This document shows positions 1 to 6,520 of a stretch of DNA of 16,674 bases, piece after piece. The notes below the pieces were generated by a model. The model saw only the letters and a program-made list of their open reading frames with translations. It had not been told where the DNA came from and did not search any database. This DNA comes from LBZV01 sp000993855 (GTDB lineage Bacteria; Patescibacteriota; Microgenomatia; Curtissbacterales; GWA2-41-24). The position numbers and the translations under genes are program-made. The stretch covers positions 1 to 16,674 of the forward strand of contig CAZBKB010000020.1 in the NCBI GenBank assembly GCA_964492425.1. The letters run 5' to 3'. Numbering within the stretch: position 1 is the first letter of the stretch; every line of letters begins with the position of its first letter.

Positions 1-1671
1 CGAAAACTGGGCAATATTGGTTTGGTGGCGGAAGAGTTGGCTGGAAACCAGAAACCAGAAACCAGAAACCAGAAACTTTCAGTAAGTGATGTGTTCGGGG
101 AGCTTTTAAAGATAGCAAATTTGGGGGGAGAGGGGTCTGTTGAAAAAAAGATCGCGACTCTATCTGAACTTTTAACAAACTTAGATCCGATTTCTGTAAA
201 GCACGTTGTTAACATTCCGCTTGGGACACTGAGGTTGGGGATTGGGGATCCGACTATGATGGATGCGCTATCTCTTGCCAAGACGGGTGACAAAAAGCTG
301 CGTCCGGTCATTGAGGATGCGTATAACAAAACAAGCGATTTGGGATACGTTGCCGAGGAATTTTTTAAGCATGGAGAAAAGGGTTTGGTTCACATTAAGC
401 TTGTAGTCGGTAAGCCCGTTAGGCCCGCGCTTGCGGAGAGGCTTCCTAATGCAGATGAGGTGATAAAACGGGTTGGGGATAATTTTGCGGCGGAGCCGAA
501 ATTTGACGGGTTCCGGGTGCAGGTGCATTTGGATAAGTCGAGGAAATTGTTTTCGGGTTCTGGTAGTAACGTTATCTCACTCGGTCACTCTCTCGGTCGT
601 GATCAACGGTCGGTGGGGAATCTCCATAAAGCTGATGATAGTCAAAACTCGGAGACCACTCTCTCGAGAGCTCCCTCATTCGATAGCCAGCATGTGCGCA
701 TTTTTTCCCGTAATCTTGAGGATATGACGCATGCGTTTCCGGATTTGGTCGAGGGGATTTTAGCGGAAGTAAAGGCTGAAAGCGCAATTTTGGAAGGGGA
801 AGCTATTGCTTATAACCCGCAAACGGAAGAATTTTTGCCTTTTCAGGAGACTACGAAAAGAAGGCGTAAATATAATGTTGCCCAGAAAGTAAAAGAGCTG
901 CCTCTGGTGTGTTTTGCTTTTGATATTTTGTATCTTAATGGACAGGATGTAAGTGTAAAGCCGTATTCCCAGCGCAGAAAAATGCTGGAGGAGATCATCA
1001 AAAAGAACGATTCGGAAACGATAAGACTGGCTGAGGAGCGGATTTTGCATACGGCAGAGGATATTTCCAAGTTTTTTAACGAAGCGGTTTCCGAAGGGCT
1101 CGAAGGGATAATGATTAAGAAATTGGACTCACCGTATAAAGCAGGCGGACGGGGTTTCCACTGGATTAAGTTTAAGAGGGCTCAATCCGGGGAGCTTGCG
1201 GATACTGTTGATTGCGTACTTTTGGGAATTTACACAGGGAAGGGGAAAAGAACTGAATTTGGTGTCGGTGGGCTTTTGGTTGGAATTTATAACGATCGTG
1301 ATGATGTTTTTGAGACGATTTCAAGGGTTGGAACAGGTTTGACGGACGAGGAGTTTAGAAAGGTTCATGAAATTGGCAAGAAGTTGAGAGTAGAGCATAA
1401 ACCAGCGAGGGTGAGATCTAAAATTGAACCTAACTATTGGGTTGAACCGGAAGAGGTTCTGGAAATTTACGCGGACGAAATTACCAAATCTCCGATTCAT
1501 ACTGCAGGAGAAGAGGATGGGATAGGATATGCACTCCGGTTTCCAAGGCTTTTAAAATTCCGCGAGGCTGATAAGCGGGCGGAAGATAGTACAACAGTGG
1601 ATGAGATTAAGAAACTTTACAGCCAGCAGTATACTAAAGGAGGGAAAGATGAAAGAAATAAAAATAAGTGA
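1..1671 (+). CDS. lig: ATP-dependent DNA ligase, 5'-truncated by the window edge
   Basis: Seals nicks in DNA using ATP through a ligase-AMP intermediate. The frame is open to base 1 (residues KLGNIGLVAEELAG match the family's N-terminal DNA-binding domain), so the TTG at 22 is not the true start and the gene begins outside the window. Counting from that TTG, motif I is EPKFDGFR (catalytic Lys), then RIFSRNLED, motif III ILEGEAIAY, motif IIIa CFAFDILYLNG, motif IV EGIMIKK, motif V WIKFKR, and the C-terminal RFPRLLKFREADK of the OB-fold (motif VI region). Two oddities: a heptamer repeat encodes a repeated NQKPETR-like linker (45-79), and about 48 residues (547-690) are inserted between motif I and RIFSRNLED, where relatives have only a few. 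The gene ends in TGA and overlaps the next small ORF. Archaeal/CPR-type ligase; the identity is secure, while activity with the insertion is untested. Confidence 0.95.
   Translation, partial: RKLGNIGLVAEELAGNQKPETRNQKLSVSDVFGELLKIANLGGEGSVEKKIATLSELLTNLDPISVKHVVNIPLGTLRLGIGDPTMMDALSLAKTGDKKLRPVIEDAYNKTSDLGYVAEEFFKHGEKGLVHIKLVVGKPVRPALAERLPNADEVIKRVGDNFAAEPKFDGFRVQVHLDKSRKLFSGSGSNVISLGHSLGRDQRSVGNLHKADDSQNSETTLSRAPSFDSQHVRIFSRNLEDMTHAFPDLVEGILAEVKAESAILEGEAIAYNPQTEEFLPFQETTKRRRKYNVAQKVKELPLVCFAFDILYLNGQDVSVKPYSQRRKMLEEIIKKNDSETIRLAEERILHTAEDISKFFNEAVSEGLEGIMIKKLDSPYKAGGRGFHWIKFKRAQSGELADTVDCVLLGIYTGKGKRTEFGVGGLLVGIYNDRDDVFETISRVGTGLTDEEFRKVHEIGKKLRVEHKPARVRSKIEPNYWVEPEEVLEIYADEITKSPIHTAGEEDGIGYALRFPRLLKFREADKRAEDSTTVDEIKKLYSQQYTKGGKDERNKNK
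45..79 (+). repeat. Tandem heptamer repeat inside the ligase gene
   Basis: AAACCAG occurs four times back to back (45-72), followed by the variant AAACTTT. Three heptamers equal seven codons, so the frame survives and the protein shows a seven-residue period (NQKPETR, then NQK). It lies in the linker between EELAG and LSVSDVF of the N-terminal DNA-binding domain. The same heptamers recur in the prepilin genes near 14955, 15601 and 16390. Confidence 0.9.
547..690 (+). other. In-frame insertion in the ligase adenylation domain
   Basis: About 48 codons separate VQVHLDKSRK from HVRIFSRNLE, although these blocks are nearly adjacent in archaeal-type ligases. The inserted DNA differs from its surroundings: it holds the palindromes CTCTCGAGAG (661-670) and TAACGTTA, and repeated CTCGGTC units. 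Its product is Ser/Gly/Asn/His-rich and probably disordered. LFSG at the left edge echoes IFSR at the right edge, which could be a duplicated target. The edges are approximate. That it is a small palindromic insertion element is an inference. Confidence 0.6.
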
Positions 1672-1756
1672 AGGGGTGGCTTTGGCAAAGAGTGAAGAGA
1701 TTGATCAAACTCGTTTAGCTCACGTGAGAGAGTTAGTCGAGTCTGTTGGCAGGTGA
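1649..1756 (+). CDS. Small ORF, 35 aa, with strong ribosome binding site
   Basis: The ATG at 1649 is preceded five bases upstream by AAAGGAGG (1636-1643), the best Shine-Dalgarno sequence in the window, and overlaps the end of the ligase by 23 nt, as expected for translational coupling. The product starts MKEIKISEGVALAKSEEI and ends ELVESVGR at a TGA. It is charged and probably helical, with no signal or membrane segment. I do not recognise it. It is either a genuine small protein or the surviving start of a longer gene whose remainder has been lost, since the DNA after the stop is not clearly coding. Confidence 0.45.
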   Translation: MKEIKISEGVALAKSEEIDQTRLAHVRELVESVGR

Positions 1757-1876
1757 TTGTTGCGAGATCGACATGCGCCTAAACGAAATTTGCCGGATCC
1801 GGATATCTTCAAAATCATCTAGATAAACTTTATTGCCTCTTGATAGCTCCTTTAATTTCCAATGCGGGGCAACATC
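1733..1876 (-). pseudogene. Possible gene remnant without start codon
   Basis: On the minus strand a frame stays open for 47 codons from just after a TAA to a TAA at 1733-1735. Its translation looks protein-like (HWKLKELSRGNKVYLDDF is part of it), but it has no ATG, GTG or TTG except an internal ATG near the end, and its end overlaps the 35-aa ORF on the other strand. I read it as a possible C-terminal piece of a decayed gene. A chance open frame remains quite possible. Confidence 0.2.
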
Positions 1877-1932
1877 TTAAAAATGTCTTATGAGATTAAT
1901 AGTTGTTTGTTGATTAATCAAGTAAGGAGCGG
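1757..1932. other. Intergenic stretch without a confident gene
   Basis: Between the 35-aa ORF and the 45-aa minus-strand ORF no gene is clear on either strand. It holds the perfect palindrome CCGGATCCGG (1793-1802) and the possible minus-strand remnant described separately. I see no tRNA fold, terminator with a T-run or heptamer repeat. Confidence 0.4.
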
Positions 1933-2070
1933 TTATTTATACTTTAAGTATCCTGCTATAACAAAAAAAACCAATATAAATGCAAGATAAGCGAATAATT
2001 GAGAGATTGCAGCAAGTGTGGTTACTGCGGCAGTTACTAATATGAATATGATAATCTTTTTTTTTGTCAT
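1933..2070 (-). CDS. Small two-helix membrane protein, 45 aa
   Basis: An uninterrupted 45-codon frame runs from ATG (2070-2068) to TAA (1935-1933). After MTKKK come two hydrophobic stretches: about residues 6-22 (IIIFILVTAAVTTLAAI) and about 26-42 (FAYLAFILVFFVIAGYL), ending YKYK-like in LKYK. A short positively charged N-terminus, two membrane spans joined by SQL and a Lys-rich tail fit a hairpin in the cytoplasmic membrane with both ends inside. It has no Shine-Dalgarno sequence, but a good promoter ends seven bases before the ATG, pointing to a leaderless transcript. It is divergent from the trehalase gene. No family recognised; the function is unknown. Confidence 0.6.
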   Translation of the reverse strand: MTKKKIIIFILVTAAVTTLAAISQLFAYLAFILVFFVIAGYLKYK

Positions 2071-2077
2071 TAAAGTT

Positions 2078-2106
2078 AGTATAGGGTGTAGACTTTCTTG
2101 ATTCAA
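2078..2106 (-). promoter_or_regulatory. Sigma70-type promoter of the 45-aa membrane protein
   Basis: On the minus strand, TTGAAT (2106-2101) and TATACT (2083-2078) are separated by exactly 17 bases. The ATG follows the -10 box after seven bases, so transcription should start at or next to the start codon. Confidence 0.55.
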
Positions 2107-2152
2107 ATACTAGGATATGAATGCAACTTAACGCCTTTTAAATTAAACTTAA

Positions 2153-3427
2153 ATGTATGCTATGAATGTTGCCAGGATTGCTGAGAAAATAGATGCTAGA
2201 GAGCATGACATACGAAAAATTATTAAATATATCGATGGTTACTGGCCAAAGCTTGTGCGTGAGTATAAAGGTGATCTCAGGAGTTTAATCGGTTTGCCTA
2301 ACCCATACATCGTGCCGACAGATGCGGGTGATATTTTCCAGGAGCAGTATTATTGGGATTCTTATGTGGTTATTCGGGGACTCATTCACGACTCTCGGTA
2401 CACAAAGCTGTGCATTGGTATGGTAGAAAACTTTTTTTATATGCTTGATAGGTTTGGGATTATTCCTAATGCATCACGATTCTATTTTCTTTCGCGGTCG
2501 CAGCCGCCGCTTTTGTCCAGTTTAGTCTGGTTAATTTACACAAAGACCAAAGACAAGAAGTGGTTTAAAAAAGGTATGCAGTATGTTGAATATGAGTATG
2601 AACATGTTTGGATGGGAACGACACACCTTTCTAATTTTAGGCTGACCAATATTGGGCTCTGTCGATATTACGATATAAACGCATTGGATAGTTTGGCTGA
2701 GGCGGAAAGTGGCTGGGATATGACTATGAGGTTTGGGGGGAAGTGCCTCGACTTTGTGCCGGTTGACCTTAACTGCCTTTTGTACCTATACGAAAAAGAT
2801 ATGGAGGGTGCTTTCAGGGTGCTGGGAGACCACGAGCGGGAGAAGAAATATGTTAGTGCCGCAGATCGGCGGGCAAGGAAGATCAACAATTATTTGTGGG
2901 ATGACAAAGTGGGTTTTTATTTTGATTACGATTTTGTTAATCGCCGTAGGAGCCATTTAATAACAGTTGCAGGAGCATATCCGATGAATGTGGGGTTAGC
3001 TTCATATGAAAGGGCAGCAAGGTCTATGGAAATCATAAAAGATGTATTGCAGAAGAAGTGGGGAATAGTACAAGGTGTGAGATTTGTTGAAAATTTGCAG
3101 TGGGACTGGCCTAACGGTTGGGCGCCTATACAATTGAGGGTAGTGGAGGGTTTGATTCGATACGGGTATATCTCTTTGGCCAAAAGGATCATCAAAAAGT
3201 GGTTATCTTTGAATATAAAAGTATTCAGGGAAACCGGGTTCTTGTGGGAAAAATATGATGTAGTTAAGGGTCTGGTGGGTGTTCCAGACAGATACCCGAC
3301 ACCTTATGGTTTTGCATGGACTAACGCTATATTTCTGGCTTTTTTAGAAATATTTGATTATTTAGAAGATCACTCTTATGAGAATGCTATGCCTACATGG
3401 ATGGTTCGCAGGCTTGGCTGGTTTTAG
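2153..3427 (+). CDS. treF: Trehalase, glycoside hydrolase family 37
   Basis: Hydrolyses alpha,alpha-trehalose to two glucose molecules. Both family signatures are visible: FQEQYYWDSY near residue 63 (after PNPYIVP) and QWDWPNGWAPIQ near residue 320. SRSQPP, the ESGWD motif carrying the catalytic acid, and DFVPVDLN also match. The second catalytic residue, a Glu, is probably that of LWEKYDV, followed by YGFAWTNA where relatives have FGWTNG. The protein (424 aa) is shorter than the E. coli enzymes (about 550): it lacks a signal peptide, so it should be cytoplasmic, and has a reduced glycine-rich loop before the WTN motif. There is no Shine-Dalgarno sequence; ATG at 2153 or 2162 is possible. It is divergent from the 45-aa membrane protein. 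The symbol denotes the cytoplasmic type and is tentative; substrate specificity is inferred from the family. Confidence 0.88.
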   Translation: MYAMNVARIAEKIDAREHDIRKIIKYIDGYWPKLVREYKGDLRSLIGLPNPYIVPTDAGDIFQEQYYWDSYVVIRGLIHDSRYTKLCIGMVENFFYMLDRFGIIPNASRFYFLSRSQPPLLSSLVWLIYTKTKDKKWFKKGMQYVEYEYEHVWMGTTHLSNFRLTNIGLCRYYDINALDSLAEAESGWDMTMRFGGKCLDFVPVDLNCLLYLYEKDMEGAFRVLGDHEREKKYVSAADRRARKINNYLWDDKVGFYFDYDFVNRRRSHLITVAGAYPMNVGLASYERAARSMEIIKDVLQKKWGIVQGVRFVENLQWDWPNGWAPIQLRVVEGLIRYGYISLAKRIIKKWLSLNIKVFRETGFLWEKYDVVKGLVGVPDRYPTPYGFAWTNAIFLAFLEIFDYLEDHSYENAMPTWMVRRLGWF

Positions 3428-3431
3428 GCGG

Positions 3432-3440
3432 TGGTAAAAT
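3432..3440 (+). promoter_or_regulatory. Extended -10 promoter before the uracil-DNA glycosylase
   Basis: TG-G-TAAAAT forms an extended -10 element with no good -35 box. Start of transcription near 3447 would leave about eight bases before the ATG at 3455, with no Shine-Dalgarno sequence. Confidence 0.4.
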
Positions 3441-3454
3441 AGTCTTAAATTAAG

Positions 3455-4081
3455 ATGGACAAACGTGCCAAGCTTGATGCGCTGAAAGAGCGTATGGAAG
3501 ACGATAAAACACTACCGCTTAGGTATGGAGCTACGCAGCTTGTTTTTGGTGAGGGTAATGCTGGTGCTGAGATTTATTTTTTGGGAGAAGCACCTGGTTA
3601 TTATGAAGATAAAGCTGGAAGACCATTTGTTGGTCTTGCCGGGCAACTTCTTCAAAAGTTAATTGAGTCGATTGGAATGAAGCGTGATGATGTTTATATT
3701 TCAAATATTGTAAGGTTCAGACCTCCGGGAAATCGTGATCCGGAGGCGGACGAAATTGCAGCGTTTTCACCATATGTAGATGAAGAAATAAAAATTATTA
3801 ATCCTAAGGTAATTGTGACATTAGGACGTTTTTCAATGAATAAGTTTTTAGTTGATGCGCGGATTTCAGCGGTTCATGGAAAAAAATTTGTGGTCGATTT
3901 TTTAGGGAAAAAGCAGATTGTTTTGCCGATGTACCATCCGGCAGCGGCTTTAAGAAGCAGCGCGATAATGAATGCAATTAATGGAGATTTTATGGTAATT
4001 AAAAAAGTGATGAGTGATAGGGATGAAGGTATTGAAGTTGGGCAATCTCGTGAACCCCAATCTCAATTGAGTTTAATTTAA
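3455..4081 (+). CDS. udg: Family-4-type uracil-DNA glycosylase lacking Fe-S cysteines
   Basis: Removes uracil from DNA to start base excision repair. Family motifs are in order: FGEGN (31-35), GEAPGYYEDKAGRPFVG (44-60), AGQLL (62-66), NIVRFRPPGNR (84-94) and MYHPAAALR (159-167). Family-4 enzymes normally hold a [4Fe-4S] cluster by four Cys: CxxCPL ahead of the FGEGN motif, the Cys of KCRPPGNR, and the Cys of the following CxPYL. Here these positions are Asp17, Leu20, Phe88 and Phe104, and the 208-aa protein contains no cysteine. The substitutions are hydrophobic or neutral and the rest of the fold is well kept, which suggests a cluster-free but folded enzyme rather than a decaying gene. The final 20 residues are a polar tail. 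The next gene starts one base after the stop. Confidence 0.9.
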   Translation: MDKRAKLDALKERMEDDKTLPLRYGATQLVFGEGNAGAEIYFLGEAPGYYEDKAGRPFVGLAGQLLQKLIESIGMKRDDVYISNIVRFRPPGNRDPEADEIAAFSPYVDEEIKIINPKVIVTLGRFSMNKFLVDARISAVHGKKFVVDFLGKKQIVLPMYHPAAALRSSAIMNAINGDFMVIKKVMSDRDEGIEVGQSREPQSQLSLI

Positions 4082-4082
4082 C

Positions 4083-4424
4083 ATGGAAAGTGTTAGCTTA
4101 CAAAGGCGATCTGTTGCAGCACTGTCTTATTTGTTGGGTTTTGTGACAGGAATAGTAGTGTTGATGGTTGAGCCGCATGACAAATTTATTAGGTTTCATG
4201 CTATGCAGTCGACGCTTTCAACCGGCACGTTATTTTTTTTAAATATAATATTTGGTTTGGTATTTTCCAGGTTTGGAATATTTAGTTTTCTTTCCACCTT
4301 GAGCGGGCTTGTAATTTGGATTGTAATATTCATTTTCTGTGTGCTGGGTTTTTACAGAGCTAAACAAGGAAGAGTGTACAAGCTGCCTTACTTTGGAAGA
4401 TGGGCAGAAAAGAGGGTGGGGTGA
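4083..4424 (+). CDS. Small integral membrane protein, DUF4870/Tic20-like
   Basis: The 113-aa protein has the layout of the DUF4870 (Tic20-like) family: a first hydrophobic segment (ALSYLLGFVTGIVVLMVE), the conserved FIRFHAMQS motif at about residues 36-44, two more membrane segments (about 46-62 and 69-92), and a C-terminal YKLPYFGRWAE. The role of these proteins is not established. It starts one base after the glycosylase stop and its TGA overlaps the GTG start of pth as GTGA, so the three genes look cotranscribed and translationally coupled. The ATG at 4083 has no good Shine-Dalgarno sequence, so coupling may supply ribosomes. Confidence 0.8.
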   Translation: MESVSLQRRSVAALSYLLGFVTGIVVLMVEPHDKFIRFHAMQSTLSTGTLFFLNIIFGLVFSRFGIFSFLSTLSGLVIWIVIFIFCVLGFYRAKQGRVYKLPYFGRWAEKRVG

Positions 4425-4984
4425 GGCTTGTTGCTGGTCTTGGAAATCCAGGTTTTAAATATCGTTTCAGCCGTCATAATTTGGGTTACGTGATAATTGA
4501 TAGCTTTGTTAAAAATATTGGTTTGTCGTGGAAATATAGTCCGGATTGGGTTTGTTTTTATACCAAAGATCAAAATACTGTTTTTGTGAAACCTTCGACT
4601 TTTATGAATAATTCTGGAGTGGCAATTGCTGCGGTTGCTAATTTTTATAACATTAAAAAAGAGGATATATTGGTGGTTTGCGATGACGTTGACTTGCCAT
4701 TTGGTAAAACGCGCTTGGCATTTGATGGTTTGTCTGCAGGACATAAGGGTATAGATTCTATTATTAAAAATTTAGGTGGTGTTGAGTTTGGAAAGTTGAG
4801 AGTGGGTATCGGAAGACCTGAGACAAGTGGAGGGAAGCCGGTTATGGAAGTTGCTGATTATGTTCTTCTGGATTTTAGTGAGGGAGAGAAAGGTAATTTG
4901 CCTATGGTTATAAGTCGTGCAGAAGCGGCGATGTCATCGTATCTTGCAGATGGAGTAGAAGCGACGATGAATAGGTTTAATTAA
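4421..4984 (+). CDS. pth: Peptidyl-tRNA hydrolase
   Basis: Frees tRNA from prematurely released peptidyl-tRNA in the cytoplasm. From the GTG at 4421 the protein begins MRLVAGLGNPG, as the family does, with Asn9 (GLGNPG), catalytic His19 (RHNLG), FMNNSG, the Asp of VCDDVDLPFG, and LRVGIGRP. An ATG at 4400 is in frame but would add seven non-conserved residues; I prefer GTG because it overlaps the upstream TGA by four bases and follows a GAGGGTGG ribosome-binding-like stretch. One oddity: the GGHNG motif reads AGHKG, so the Asn next to the conserved His (Asn114 of E. coli) is Lys. The length of 187 aa is normal. Confidence 0.93.
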   Translation: MRLVAGLGNPGFKYRFSRHNLGYVIIDSFVKNIGLSWKYSPDWVCFYTKDQNTVFVKPSTFMNNSGVAIAAVANFYNIKKEDILVVCDDVDLPFGKTRLAFDGLSAGHKGIDSIIKNLGGVEFGKLRVGIGRPETSGGKPVMEVADYVLLDFSEGEKGNLPMVISRAEAAMSSYLADGVEATMNRFN

Positions 4985-4988
4985 TTTT

Positions 4989-5085
4989 TGATTTAAAATT
5001 TACGATTTTTATTGAATTTTCAATGTTTAAAAATTTAAAAGCTGGGATTTAATTTCAAATTTGAAATTAATAATTTAAAATTAGT
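4989..5085. repeat. AT-rich degenerate heptamer repeat between pth and the DedA gene
   Basis: The spacer is built from units of seven bases such as GATTTAA, AATTTAC, AATTTCA, AATTTGA and AATTTAA, which stay in register over much of its length. It ends right before the DedA start codon. Similar blocks precede the acylphosphatase gene and the gene at 10705. Confidence 0.6.
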
Positions 5086-5088
5086 TTG

Positions 5089-5757
5089 ATGCCATCGGCC
5101 GCAGAGCTTCTTGAGTTTGTGGAGAATCTGATTGATAGGTGGGGGATTATTATCGTCCCGCTTGGGGCTTTTTTGGAAAATTCAATAATTTTGGGTTTTA
5201 TTTTCCCAGGTGTTACTTTGATTTTTATTAGCGGGTTTGTGGCCAGAACTACAGGGGAGTCCATTTGGTTTATTGTTGCTCTTGCCGCGGTTGGTTCTTT
5301 TTTGGGGGATAATCTTGATTATTTTATCGGCCGACATGCGGGGAAGATTTTAGAGTCCAAGCCTCTTTTTGCAAAGCCTGTCTTGATGGTTGAACCTTAT
5401 CTTCAAAAACACGGGGTTTGGGCTGTTTTTTTGGGAAGGTTTTCCGGTTGGTCTCGGGCCTGGGTTGCTTTGGCTTGTGGAGTTGTCAGGTTTTCTTATT
5501 TGAAGTTTTTTTTGGTTTCTTTTGCCTCGGCTTTTGTCTGGACTTCCGCGTGGATTTTCGGTGGTTATCTTTTGGGAGGGAATAGACAGCTAATTGAAGA
5601 ATGGTTTGGTCGGGCGTCGCTTTTGGTCTGGATTGTCTTTGGTGGTGTGGTCGTTTATTATCTTAGGACAAGAGTACGTCTGGTTTCTGATATTGTGATG
5701 TATGTGATGAAAAAGTATGGGTACAAGGTCAAAAATGGTTTCAAAAGTAAGGTTTAG
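5089..5757 (+). CDS. DedA-family (VTT domain) membrane protein
   Basis: A polytopic membrane protein of the DedA/SNARE-associated family; bacterial members are linked to envelope homeostasis and, in some species, to recycling of polyprenyl-phosphate or phospholipid carriers. Visible family features are ENSIILGFIFPGVTLIFISG, the GDNLDYFIGR motif (GD...Y.IGR) near residue 80, and the KHG..AVFLGRFSGWSR stretch near residues 107-120 with its conserved Gly and Arg, followed by further membrane segments and a basic C-terminus. The TTG at 5086 is directly followed by ATG at 5089, which I take as the start. Its 3' end overlaps the alkyltransferase-like gene. A link with the polyprenyl synthesis genes 1 kb downstream is only suggestive. 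Confidence 0.88.
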   Translation: MPSAAELLEFVENLIDRWGIIIVPLGAFLENSIILGFIFPGVTLIFISGFVARTTGESIWFIVALAAVGSFLGDNLDYFIGRHAGKILESKPLFAKPVLMVEPYLQKHGVWAVFLGRFSGWSRAWVALACGVVRFSYLKFFLVSFASAFVWTSAWIFGGYLLGGNRQLIEEWFGRASLLVWIVFGGVVVYYLRTRVRLVSDIVMYVMKKYGYKVKNGFKSKV

Positions 5758-6154
5758 AGAGCAGATATACAAAATCGTGAAACAAATACCAAAGGGGAGG
5801 GTCGCAACTTATGGTTTGATTTCCGGGATGATTATAAAATCGCAAGATACTCCGATTATCCGAATCATCGGAGTGAGGAGGAGTTTAATGTCGAGAGCGG
5901 TTGGAAATGTGCTTCATGCGAACTGTGACAGTGGTGTGCCGTGCTACAGAGTAGTGGATCGAAACGGGAGGCTTGCGCCTAATTTTGGCGGTCCTTCGCT
6001 TGAAAGCTTCGGACGACGAGCGTTTTTTGCCAAAGACGAATCAGTTTTTGGCCGGGGTGGGTGGGAGGAGCAGAAGAGAAGATTATTAGAAGAGGGTGTT
6101 GAATTTGTTGACGAGAATCATGTTGATCTTTCCAAATGTTTGTGGCAGTGTTAA
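5735..6154 (+). CDS. MGMT-family protein (O6-alkylguanine-DNA alkyltransferase-like)
   Basis: Belongs to the family that removes O6-alkyl groups from guanine by transfer to an active-site cysteine, or (ATL proteins) only flags the lesion. Visible are IPKGRVATYGLIS (helix-turn-helix entry), RAVGNVLHAN, the active-site stretch VPCYRVV, NGRLAPNFGG, and LLEEGVEF near the end. The usual PCHR motif reads PCYR: the acceptor Cys is kept, but the His of the catalytic relay is Tyr. ATL proteins typically replace the Cys, so this is a third state of uncertain activity. About 20 extra residues separate the GG motif from LLEEGVEF. The start overlaps the DedA gene; ATG at 5717 is also in frame, but 5735 has AAGG upstream and fits the family. 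Confidence 0.82.
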   Translation: MVSKVRFREQIYKIVKQIPKGRVATYGLISGMIIKSQDTPIIRIIGVRRSLMSRAVGNVLHANCDSGVPCYRVVDRNGRLAPNFGGPSLESFGRRAFFAKDESVFGRGGWEEQKRRLLEEGVEFVDENHVDLSKCLWQC

Positions 6155-6183
6155 TTTCATTAAAAATTTCAAATTAGTAATTT
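6155..6183. repeat. AT-rich heptamer-like spacer before acyP
   Basis: The 29-base spacer consists of ATTTCAA/ATTAGTA-type units similar to the 4989-5085 repeat and runs straight into the acylphosphatase ATG. It shows no clear ribosome binding site. Confidence 0.45.
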
Positions 6184-6456
6184 ATGCAAGTGGCTTCTCG
6201 TCTTAAAATTTACGGGCAAGTACAGGGTGTGTTTTTTAGGCAATCTGCCAAGCGAGAGGCAGAGAATTTGGGTTTGGTTGGTTGGGTGAGAAACTGTGAT
6301 AATGGGTCGGTTGAGGCATTGGTGCAAGGGAAGAAAGGCAAAGTCGAGGAATTCGTTGCCTGGTGTAAAGAGGGCCCAACGTTTGCAGAAGTTGAGAGAG
6401 TTGAGGTTGAATGGCGCAAAAAACTAGAAACATTTGAAGGTTTTAAGATCCAGTAA
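6184..6456 (+). CDS. acyP: Acylphosphatase
   Basis: Hydrolyses acyl phosphates such as carbamoyl or acetyl phosphate. The 90-aa protein is the standard single-domain length. It shows YGQVQGVFFR (Arg19 binds the phosphate), GWVRNCDNGSVEA (Asn37 orients the catalytic water) and the C-terminal GF.I ending. It is the last gene of the plus-strand run that begins at 3455. An AT-rich repeat spacer precedes it, and about 100 bases with a promoter separate it from ispH. Confidence 0.95.
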   Translation: MQVASRLKIYGQVQGVFFRQSAKREAENLGLVGWVRNCDNGSVEALVQGKKGKVEEFVAWCKEGPTFAEVERVEVEWRKKLETFEGFKIQ

Positions 6457-6520
6457 TTTTTGTTGTTCGAATTTATGGATAAGGCTGCCTATTTTAGGCG
6501 GAGTAAAGTCTAGCACAGAG

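Noticed and set aside
45..79. CRISPR-like array
   Set aside because: Units are seven bases long without spacers, so this is a simple tandem repeat.
1793..1802. Perfect palindrome CCGGATCCGG
   Set aside because: A ten-base palindrome alone, without repeats elsewhere or a promoter next to it, is not enough for an operator or element call.
4388..4744. 118-codon open frame on the minus strand inside pth
   Set aside because: It lies opposite a well-conserved gene, has low-complexity composition and shows no ribosome binding site or known motif.
6485..6501. Hairpin CTGCCTA-TTT-TAGGCGG after acyP, as a terminator
   Set aside because: The seven-pair stem includes a G-U pair and is not followed by a T-run; it could be chance or an attenuator, and I cannot support a terminator.
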